Assembly: GCA_014885115.2 (NCBI GenBank)
Contig: WKLE02003692.1
Span: forward strand, 3,525 to 22,475
DNA: 18,951 nucleotides
Origin: Asterionellopsis glacialis
Taxonomy: Eukaryota; Bacillariophyta; Plagiogrammaphyceae; Rhaphoneidales; Asterionellopsidaceae
Direction of reading: 5' to 3'
Part shown: piece after piece, positions 1-8,045 of the stretch
How the letters are laid out: each line of letters begins with the position of its first letter
How positions within the stretch are numbered: position 1 is the first letter of the stretch
The notes under the pieces: model-generated
Databases searched by the model: none
The model's input: only the letters and a program-made list of their open reading frames with translations
Told to the model about the DNA's origin: nothing
Program-made: the position numbers and the translations under genes

Positions 1-1373
1 TGATTAGATGCACATGACTGGCCTCCGGTACTCCCACTCATATACGGCACTGGGGGCTGTCTGAAGGCTTGACTTACTTACCAGGTACCGTCAGGCCCAA
101 GTTTGTCACATGCAAACGTCAATGCACGGGAGAGCATCAAGTGCATAGATATCGTACCATAGCACTGGACCTTGGCTCTTCTACCATACTTGACAATGCA
201 CCGGTTGGACACAATTGACAAACCCTAAGATGGAACACGGAAAGCGCTTAGTAGTGCCAAAACTGAAAACGGTTTAGTAGAAACTAAACCCAGCTCCTTT
301 CCCAAAGTACCCATTGGCTAAAGGGGGGGGAGCGGGAAAAGCTTAAAGACTACTACTGCTGCAACAACCAGTGCATTGCTTGTCGATGCAACTCTTTTCC
401 AAGGAGAATGAGCCTTGGCCATGGGCAGAGCCCATGGTTTTGTCTTTGGCATTGGTTTCAGCAGCCGCATCTCGGAATGTCACATATATGCATCCTTCCT
501 GTGTGGACTTTATTAGAAATTGCCATTTTTGGGAATATTTGGATATAGTTATAGTGACGCACATGACTTAGTACACAGATACTTAACAAGATCCGTATTT
601 GCCGGGAACAAACAATCTGCTTCATTCACCGCAACTCAAACCATCTTATATTAATTACTTTAACCATGATTTGATACCTTTGTATTCAACATAAAAACAC
701 TGCTCTGGTGGCTTCGTAAACATATCGTTGCTATTGAAGCACGACGAAGCACAATCGACTGCTGAGAATAACATCATAAGAATTTGGGATTCATGTACCT
801 ACATCCTCTGTGTAATTCAAAGATGACACAACCTACATTCATTCTCCTTTTGTTAACTCTGCATCAATTGAAGAGATTCACAGTCTCGAGTGGAAATAAC
901 TACCCTCATTGCTAAGCAACCATGCAGCAGTGATATTTTTATTTCTTCCTTAGGAATCATTGTTCGACTTTCCAACTGGAAAGACTCTCACAACACCCGA
1001 GGGTTGAGTCTCTTGCTCTTGGTCACGTTATACGACACCATGAACAGCAGCCTACAAAAGTATGGCGACTAAAACAGGTGATTGTGTTGAGTATAAACAC
1101 TTCATCAGTCATGTCTTTAGAGATGACATTGTCAAATACCTTGAGTAGATGTTTTCCTTGAGGGTGCAGTGGTACGTTTTATCATCACCTCATTTGAAGA
1201 TGCCAAAAGTAGATGATGGTAAGGTGAACTCACTAAAATGGAAAAGTACCACTCAGAGTTGTTGGCACGGCCTTAAATCCAATTTGAAGCATTGCATTGT
1301 ACTGCTTCCTTCCGTCCTCAATCACGCACAGTGGCATAATAAAGGCAGTCATGAAATTTATCCCGCTGAAATC
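1..1373. other. Intergenic / unrecognised flank
   Basis: No convincing gene is visible on either strand. Short open frames of 60-92 codons occur but show no domain, codon pattern or start context that I trust. The minus-strand frame of the copia integrase stays open for about 48 codons beyond its TAG at 1374-1376, but that stretch does not look like the rest of an integrase. The copia element may therefore be truncated or interrupted here. A run of eight G residues lies near 325-332. Confidence 0.5.
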
Positions 1374-1784
1374 CTACTCCTCACTAATGATGACAACATG
1401 TTCAAACTCCATATCCATAAGAATTAAGCATACAACAAAGCCACCTGCACCTGCTCCATAATCACGAATTACATTTTTAAGACAACTACCAAGCCGTTTA
1501 GCCAAGCAAGAGGATAACCATTCAATGGTCCTGAACTTGATATCCCGCGAGCGGGTAGTCAGAAAAGGTATACCATTGACAAACATCACATCAGCAGCAA
1601 GAGTAACAAAACGATGGAGCTCATAGAAATCCCTTGGTATTTTGATGAACTGCGCCTCCACCCTGGAGGGCTTTGATCTAGTTTGCTTCCCCCTAATGTG
1701 ATCGCGATTGCAGCCATGAATTGCATTAGCATTATCAACATCAGCAGCAGTAAGGGGGCAGTATTTGAGGGAACGAGAGCTTAC
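1374..1784 (-). pseudogene. Copia integrase fragment
   Basis: This is the N-terminal and core start of a copia-type integrase, which would insert retrotransposon cDNA into the host genome. The frame opens at about 1784 and runs to a TAG at 1376-1374, about 136 codons. It contains AADVMFVNG, which I take to hold the first catalytic Asp, and ILMDMEFE, which I take to hold the second. The catalytic Glu region is absent. The frame is offset from the upstream protease frame. The junction sits at a short A run (TTCAAAAGTCGGTAAGC on the minus strand), where a 1-2 nt indel would restore continuity. It is a dead fragment. Family assignment rests on remembered diatom copia patterns and not on a search. 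Confidence 0.72.
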
Positions 1785-2485
1785 CGACTTTTGAACTCCG
1801 CGTCAGAAGGATGCGCCATCATCGCCTGAAGCCTGCGGGCCTGGATAGCTTTTTCCACCTCCTTCTTCGTGAAGCCTTCAAAATTCCCACGTACAGTCTG
1901 CACCATAGCTACTGCCTCAGACACCTTCCTCATATCAATGTATGGAATGCAATTGCACAGCCCTGTGTCTTGCTTAAAAACAATTTTCTTACCTTGAGGA
2001 GTTGTGACGGTCCACTGGGTCACATCAGTCTCGTACTGGACCTTGTAGCCCTCTTCCTCAAGCTGGGGAATGGAGAGAAAATTTGCAATCCCCTGTTTGT
2101 TCAGCCGCAATTCGAATGGGCCAAGAAAGCCCTTCTCGGAGCTGATAGTCATACCAGCATTGCAGTTGCCATGGAGGGTCATATCAGACTGGTACACACG
2201 AGACAATTGGTCCCTCACAAATGCACTGTGATACGTGGCACAACTGTCCAAGTATAGTTTCTTACCATTGTTAGTAAGCAGCTGGGTACCGCGAACAATG
2301 TCAATCCATTTAACTGGTGGCTCAGAGACAGATACAGTGGCCTCTGACACGTCACCAATAGACACAAGGTCCATACCCTGGATGGCCTGATAAATGGACG
2401 CGAGCTGGGATTTGAACTCGCCGTCTTCAACATTGATGTTGGCAACAGTCAGAGGAAGCAGAGCTCCACTCATCACGCTTCGCCT
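1781..2485 (-). pseudogene. Copia protease and GAG-pre-integrase segment
   Basis: This segment would encode the retroviral-type aspartic protease that processes the polyprotein, followed by the GAG-pre-integrase region. The motif LYLDSCATYHSAF has the D-S-C/G-A form of the copia protease active site. The end carries ARRLQAMMAHPSDAEFK, typical of the GAG-pre-integrase segment just before the integrase zinc region. It follows gag in the same reading frame, separated by a single TGA at 2488-2486. The first start-like codon is a GTG at about 2476, which is probably not a real start. The frame ends at TAA 1783-1781, where the integrase continues in another frame. The natural product would be a polyprotein, so this is a disrupted piece of pol. 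Confidence 0.75.
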
Positions 2486-3638
2486 TCATGATCTTCTTTT
2501 TTTTTCAGCATCACCAACCTTGCCACAGTCAGCGAGCACGTGGCCCTTTTCACCACAGCCAAAGCAGTCCATATCGCTGTGGTCGGCCTTGCCCTGCTGG
2601 ACAAAAGCCACACCAGCGCCTTCACCATCCTTACGAGGCTCCCTGTGAGCACTGCCACCAGACTTGGTGCGGTAACTCTGAAGGATGTTGAGGGCACTGC
2701 TCAAGGTAGCAGGATACCCATAATCCTTGCCGCCCGAGGTAATGTATCGGTTGTGGAGGTTGTTGAGGATATCGCCGTAGTGATCCCCATCGGCCAAAGC
2801 AAGCAACATGAACACCTGGTACTCCTCCTTACTGGATGCCAAGGCCTTAGCCTTACATCCATTAACCAGTTTTTCCATCGTAGGATCTTTCATTTTATCA
2901 TCATCCAAACCAGATGCAGCATAGAATACCGCAAGGTGTTTTGCATACAGTTTGGGGTGATACCCCGCCGAGCCGCCCGTGGCATCAATACTCTTACCTG
3001 TAGCCTTGAAAAGCTCATAGAATTCCTTGAGCGTCTGCTTCTTTGTCTGCACGCCAGTGTAGAAGAAGATATCCGTTTTGACGGCTGCCATCGTCGGATG
3101 CATGGTGTCATCATGCTTCTGAGCGATGCCACGGACAAGCTTCAGGAGCTCAATGGCATCCCGATCCTTGTGGATCTGGTCATAGGCTGCCATCTGCTTG
3201 AGCTTGTTCTGCAGGTCCTCGATGCAATGCTCCAAAACCTTGAGGTAGATGGTACCTCAGTTTTTGGCCCAGTCTTTGGTATTGGCAAGAGTGTCGTAGT
3301 CATTGTTGCGCCTCTTCCAGGCGAACGCATCCTCATCTTCCTCTTTGACTGGAGGAGATGGTTCAGTGAAGGATGGTTCTTCGAGGAGCTTGATGGCCCT
3401 CGATGGCCCTCGATGCAATGTTATGACCGCCATTGAGCAAAGTTGAAGTCCCAATCATGCGGACCAACTTACCGTGAACGTCGTTGAACATTTTGGCGTC
3501 TTTGTTGCCGAGACTCGCCATGGTGAATACGGCAGTCTCGTAGCCTTGTGTCGGTGCCCTGTAGCGCCTACCAGATGACTTACCGGAGTTGTCATTGACT
3601 CAGTCCAAGCCGGCCTTTCGGTTTCTGTCCCTGCCCAT
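2486..3638 (-). pseudogene. Copia gag with CCHC zinc knuckle, disrupted
   Basis: Gag forms the virus-like particle and packages element RNA. The likely ATG is at 3638-3636. An in-frame TGA follows 12 codons later (3602-3600). A 10-bp tandem duplication at 3392-3411 then shifts the frame, and a further in-frame TGA lies at 3259-3257. From there about 250 codons are open down to TGA 2488-2486. Near the end is CFGCGEKGHVLADC, a perfect C-x2-C-x4-H-x4-C knuckle that binds RNA. The middle has helical gag-like sequence (for example KLYAKHLAVFYAASGLDDDK). A run of nine A residues (minus strand, 2505-2497) lies just before the terminal stop. Collapsing the duplication joins the N-terminal frame to the main one, which supports a single ancestral gag. 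Confidence 0.8.
3392..3411. repeat. 10-bp tandem duplication in copia gag
   Basis: The unit GATGGCCCTC occurs twice in perfect tandem (3392-3401 and 3402-3411). Its length is not a multiple of three, so it shifts the gag frame. With a single unit the two gag frames join smoothly through an Ala-Ser-Arg-Ala-Ile-Lys stretch. Confidence 0.85.
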
Positions 3639-3868
3639 TGTCGATGGGCTACTAAAAAGCTTTATTAGTAGTCTGTTGAAGAGACAATGATACCTGCAGC
3701 ACACTAAACTAAATAGGGCATCAAGGCTCACACCAGAATTCGTTTATACTTGTAAAGACTACGAATAAAGTGAGCCGGTTGGCTGGTGGCCATGGTTGGC
3801 CGATGGTGGATGGTGGCAAACATGCCCATCCCGCCACAATTGGAGGTAATTCCTATCCCTTCCAATTG
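3639..3868 (-). other. Copia 5' leader / possible LTR edge
   Basis: This is the region upstream of the copia gag on the minus strand. GGTATCATTG (from 3695 down) faintly resembles the initiator-tRNA primer-binding site used by many copia elements, and it is preceded by TGCA, which could be an LTR end. There is no second LTR in the window for comparison, so this is a weak assignment. No open reading frame of note is present. Confidence 0.2.
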
Positions 3869-3921
3869 CCTACCTACCTACCTACCTACCTACCTACTGT
3901 ATTCTACCTACTGTATTCTAC
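3869..3921. repeat. (CCTA)7 microsatellite followed by a 14-bp tandem repeat
   Basis: Seven perfect CCTA units run from 3869 to 3896. They merge into two perfect tandem copies of the 14-mer CTACTGTATTCTAC at 3894-3907 and 3908-3921. Simple replication slippage explains this tract. No function is implied. Confidence 0.9.
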
Positions 3922-4980
3922 CTTTCCTGCGTACTCCAGACTGCTGCTCGCCCAACACCTATGCCATTCAAATGATTTGCGAAGTCATTTATCTGCGCTG
4001 CATCTCAAACAAACTTGCATCGACAGAGAGTAAGCTAACAGTAGTAGTAGTCTTAACCAGCTAGGCCGGATGGGGTCATCATCTTCTGAGTAATAGTCAT
4101 CTCATCGAAGGGCAGTTGCTAAATAAGGAAAGGAGTGAGAATAAGTTTGACTTGAGTCTTTTGCTAACAATCAGAGGATTCGGCTGCTTGGGCGATTGCT
4201 GCTGCCGTTTTAGAGAGGATTGTCTTCGTGTGTAGGCTGCAAACTGCCAAATATCTTATGCATCAAAATGTTTGGCGAGGTTGAGGCTGCTTCTGAAGCT
4301 TGATGTTAGTGACAGCTTGGGGCTGTGGAGGCTTGCGAAAGACGATTCAATGTGATTACAATGTGTTCGATGCAATTTCTTTGCTTTGCCAGATGCTCAA
4401 GTACGTATGATTTATGTTTGTTTGAGATAAAGATGCGATATTGTTTTGTGAGCCAATTTCAATTGCAATGATATGAAGGCTAGAGAGAGATGCCAATCAA
4501 AGGATTCGGGTTCGATGTTGCAGTTGAAAATGCAAGGCGTTTGGCTACAGTTTGGATGGTGCGAGTTGTAACTCTCTCAAGGAGAGATGAGCAAGATGCC
4601 CCATCCAACAGTCTGTTTTACATAGCCTGCTTGAAATTACCGCTCTATTTCATATTAATTCCATCAAAGTCTACAGTATCGCTAACTCATCACTTCTGAT
4701 GTTTGGGAAAGCAAACGTCCAGCTACCAGAGCGCTCGCTCTCTCCACCCTCCACCCGCCCCAACAACTCGCGGCCGTATTGCTGGCGTACAGAGGTTCTT
4801 CTCGTCTTCTTTTGTTGGTCGAACAGAACGAAGCAACGACTGAGCGATACCTGCTGCCCGACAAATGGTGCTGGAACACTCTAGAACAATGCACGTCGAG
4901 AACTGGTCTTGCATCTATGTTCCGACACACGTTTGATTTCATCATACCGCTACTTCGCATAAGTTCTCATAGTAACCTGC
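3922..4980. other. Intergenic, no gene seen
   Basis: This is the space between the copia remnant and the GTAC-rich tract. Open frames here are short and overlap on both strands without recognisable domains. I see no RNA gene, transposon end or conserved motif. Confidence 0.5.
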
Positions 4981-5436
4981 GTACAGGTATGCAGTGCATA
5001 CTGGTACTACGTGGGACTCCTACTGGTACCTTGAAGTTACGACGTACCGTACCTGGTACCCCTGGTACCTGCGCTGTTCTGAACCTTTTTTTACACACAT
5101 ACATCATGCTCTGTCATGCATGGAGGCAGTCCAGCATTTTTTTTATTTTTCTTCTCTACAGTACCAATTTTCTACCAGCAAGTACGTGGTGTTTTTGTAC
5201 GTGTCTTGAAGCGAGGGATCTGCTTACCTGTACCTCTCTGCTCCACAAGAACACTACTTCTTCTGTTGCGGTGGTTCCTACGGTACCAGAGCTAGGACTA
5301 CCTTACTTGACGAAAAAGCAACCACACGTCTTTTGTTTCAAAACGATTAAAAGGTGGTGTTTCCTCTTGTCAACATACCGTACAGTACAGTACCTCGCTA
5401 GTCTAAGAGACAGAGAGATAACTATAGATAGAGTAC
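4981..5436. promoter_or_regulatory. GTAC-rich tract upstream of the ceramide synthase gene
   Basis: I count 16 GTAC tetranucleotides in about 456 bp (seven of them within 4981-5069), against roughly two expected by chance. Many sit in GGTACC or CCGTACC contexts. The tract lies 240-700 bp before the ATG at 5677. GTAC is the core of copper-response/SBP-type sites in green algae and plants, but no such link is known to me for this lineage. A regulatory role is conjecture; the enrichment is directly visible. Confidence 0.4.
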
Positions 5437-5676
5437 CGTAAGAGAGAGAGACCAAATAGAACTTTACTGGAGTAAACAAAATTTAAAGCTTTGTGGGCTG
5501 TCTCTCTTTTGTTCTTTTTCTTCTTTGGGTGGTACATAATAATTCGTCAATTTATTCTTGACAAACGACGCGACACTCCTGAAAAATTTAAAAAACAAAA
5601 TCAAAACCAGAAATATATTTGCGAAGCACTCTGCAATTATACACTAGTAGTATCCCTTTTAAAAAAAAAAAAAACC

Positions 5677-7352
5677 ATGGTGGTGAGAACAATAGATACA
5701 ACGCAAATTCTTTCGGATGGTTCTGAATATCCATTTGGATTTGTATTATGTTTCATTAATTTGATGGATACGATATTGGGCAAAAACAGTGAATGGCGCG
5801 CCTACGTACCCTTTGGATGGGCTGATCCTGGACATGCTCTCTCTTGGAAATCCGAAAATGTGACTGATTTCTTCCCCACCTTGTTGACCTTTTCAGATTT
5901 TGTACAAACGCAACCAGAATCCGCTTCCACAATGACCAATTTATACAATTATGCATTCGAAACATCATCGACGGAATTAGGGAATGTCTTGTCACCTACC
6001 GCAACATTGGTATTACTCTTCTTGGTCTTTACTCTACGACGAGTCAAGGCAACTGTACTGCCCTTCTTTTCCTCCTTGGGACGCAAGGCTGGACGACATA
6101 CACATGGTGTCGAATGGGAACGTAACAATGAAGAGCGTATTGTCAAATTTGGTGAATATGTATTCCGATTAATATACCATTCCGTCATTTCTTTAATTGG
6201 GATTGTGTACTTTTGGAATTCAGAATGGTGGAATATTTTTGGTGGTGGTGGTGATGGTGATAGCGCTGACAGCGCTGGTGGGACAAAATCATTATGGATT
6301 GAATTTCCTCATGATGAAATATTACCTGGTATGGCATGGTATTATTTATTACAATGTGCCTACAATGTCGATGCCTTTTTCAGTTTATTGGAACTCAGTT
6401 TGGATTTGAAAGTTGAAAAGTCAACAAGTACAACCACAAGGCCGTCCTTGATTCAAAAAATATTTCCATATTCGATCCAATTATCTTGGAGTCCTACATG
6501 TCGTGGTGATTTTACAGAAATGTTTATACATCATGTGGTGACAAATTTATTAGTGATTGGATCATCCTTTTTCCGATTAACACGTGTGGGATCCATGGTA
6601 TTCATGGTACATGATATTAGTGATGTTCCAGTGGATTTATCCAAATTGGCCAACTTTTTAAAATGGAAAACAACAACTATTGTTTGTTTTGTGACGGTAC
6701 GTGTCTTGGACCATATGAGGATATTATGTATTATATAATCTTGAGTTTACATAGTGTGACGACTCCTCGTCGTCGTCGTCTCTTGGTACAAATTTGTTTT
6801 GATACTCACCAGATGCCTCCCTTTTACATCCTTTTTTTGTTCTTTCTCACACTCATCATCATCAACAACACCATTACCAACGACATACAAACACATCTAT
6901 ATGATATCCGTACATTACAGATGGTATTGGTATGGTTGGTAACACGCCTTTTGATATTTCCATTTGTCATTTACAAGAGTATATTATATGAAAGTTATTT
7001 AGTGATGCATGGTGATGATGGTATTGGTGCTATATTTTATTATACCTATTATTGGTACTTTGTCACGTTGGTTGCCTTGATTATTTTATTACATGTGGCT
7101 TGGTTTGGTATGTTTTTACAAATGGGATACATATTAATTACCAAACGTGAAGCACATGATTTAAGTGAACATAAACAAGGTGAACCGGATGCCTTTACAC
7201 ACAAGAATGGCAAGACGAATCATGGAACGACATTGTCCTCCTCCACATCCACCAATGGTACTGCTGCAACTACGGGTACGACTTCTACATCCACAACAAG
7301 AACAAATACAACAAATGGGCATTCACATTCGAATACGAAGAAACAAAATTGA
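5677..7352 (+). CDS. Ceramide synthase (LAG1/CerS), TLC-domain membrane protein, two exons
   Basis: Ceramide synthases join a fatty acyl-CoA to a sphingoid base in the endoplasmic reticulum membrane. The ATG at 5677 follows an A run and CC (CCATGG context). Exon 1 (5677-6696) encodes 340 residues and exon 2 (6921-7352) encodes 143, giving 483 aa. Exon 1 contains CRGDFTEMFIHHVVTNLL with the paired histidines at residues 285-286, then the HDISD motif at 312-316. These are the core of the Lag1 motif and presumed catalytic residues. Several hydrophobic segments span the membrane, for example about 108-120, 164-180, 283-296 and the exon junction region. Splicing at 6697/6920 is phase 0 and keeps the usual family spacing between HDxxD and the R-L-L-I-F-P segment. 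A Gly/Asp/Ser-rich insertion lies at 189-203 and the C-terminus is Ser/Thr-rich. The usual L-E of the motif is V-D. The exact acyl specificity is unknown. Confidence 0.87.
6697..6920 (+). other. Intron of the ceramide synthase gene
   Basis: The 224-nt intron begins GTACGT and ends TTACAG, phase 0. Unspliced reading stops at a TAA at 6736-6738. A second acceptor, CACCAG ending at 6812, is in the same frame and would add 36 mostly hydrophobic codons. The 6920 site is preferred because it reproduces the normal TLC-domain spacing. Confidence 0.8.
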
Positions 7353-7985
7353 TTTTACACACAAGACTGAACATCTATCTCTATCTAGGCAGGCTGCTTG
7401 ATGTGTACGTACACAATTGAATTGAACATGATATGACATAAAAAGCAAACTGGAGAAGCGTACAAGATAATTATATATATAAATTTTAGTATGTCAGACA
7501 TTATTACTATTCATTACGGTTTTTCTTTGTTCCAAACGTTGAACACACTCTCCATTTTTGAAAGCTTGGTCATCAACTTTTTTTTTTTCCCTCCAGATAT
7601 GCACGTGAACCTCACCCACCAAGTGTGCTTTGGTCCAAAAGTCCTGCTTCAAACACTGCAAGATCTTTTTACAAAATAGCTTCGATTTGGATTTTTTAAG
7701 GATTTTCAAGAAGGCCCATACCTGTAGGTACTAGTACCGGTACCCTTGAGCCCTACGGTAACCCCATTCAATCAATCTCACATCACGGTCTGGTCGTCAC
7801 ACGCTGCCGGTTCACGATGTTGGGGGAGACGGCAGCAGCACTCAAACTCTTTCAACACTCTCACTAAACTTCAGTCCTCAATCAACAGAGCACAGCTACA
7901 GCTACAGCTAAACGCAACAAAACGCAAGACAACAAACTCTTAAACAGACAGGCAACATTGTAAACCCAAACATTACGAGTCTGTG
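7353..7985. other. Intergenic region between ceramide synthase and CDC5
   Basis: This stretch holds the 3' flank of the ceramide synthase gene and the upstream region of CDC5. It contains AT-rich sequence, T runs, and a pair of overlapping palindromes at 7727-7744. No coding region is supported. Confidence 0.5.
7727..7744. promoter_or_regulatory. Overlapping GTAC palindromes upstream of CDC5
   Basis: GGTACTAGTACC (7727-7738) is a perfect 12-bp palindrome overlapping GTACCGGTAC (7734-7743) and GGTACC (7739-7744). It lies about 300 bp before the CDC5 ATG and uses the same core as the tract upstream of the ceramide synthase gene. It could be a transcription-factor site; this is inferred from symmetry alone. 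Confidence 0.35.
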
Positions 7986-8033
7986 CAACCAACCAACCAA
8001 CCAACCAACCAACCAACCAACCAACCAACCAAC
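7986..8033. repeat. (CAAC)12 tract just upstream of the CDC5 start
   Basis: Twelve perfect CAAC units end 12 bp before the ATG at 8046, so the tract is almost certainly in the 5' untranslated leader. It is an unstructured, G-free leader sequence, and its length is likely to vary between alleles. Confidence 0.92.
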
Positions 8034-8045
8034 AGTTCGTAAAAG

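Larger units (their letters stand above)
1374..3700 (-). mobile_element. Decayed Ty1/copia LTR retrotransposon (partial)
   Basis: Read on the minus strand, the order is gag (from about 3638), CCHC knuckle, aspartic protease, GAG-pre-integrase and the start of the integrase core. Integrase directly after protease is the copia arrangement. No reverse transcriptase or RNase H is recognisable downstream in 1-1373, so the element is truncated or interrupted on its 3' side. No LTR pair can be found because the other end is missing or outside the window. The right boundary near 3700 is a guess, based on a weak primer-binding-site-like GGTATCA at 3695-3689. In-frame TGA codons at 3602-3600, 3259-3257 and 2488-2486, a 10-bp duplication in gag and a frameshift near 1785 show that it is non-functional. 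Confidence 0.8.

Noticed and set aside
1811..2257. A 148-codon plus-strand open frame
   Set aside because: It is antisense to the copia protease and pre-integrase region and has no domain of its own.
2540..3436. A 298-codon plus-strand open frame
   Set aside because: It is antisense to the copia gag, which has a clear CCHC knuckle and family signals on the minus strand.
3686..3700. A firm primer-binding site and LTR boundary for the copia element
   Set aside because: Only a 7-bp match to the usual initiator-tRNA complement, and no second LTR is available for comparison.
4779..5441. A 220-codon plus-strand open frame upstream of the ceramide synthase gene
   Set aside because: It has no recognisable domain, an odd Cys/Thr/Leu composition, runs through the GTAC-rich tract and T runs, and lacks a clear start context. 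It is probably a chance open frame.
7986..8033. CRISPR-like or satellite array
   Set aside because: It is a plain tetranucleotide microsatellite without spacers.
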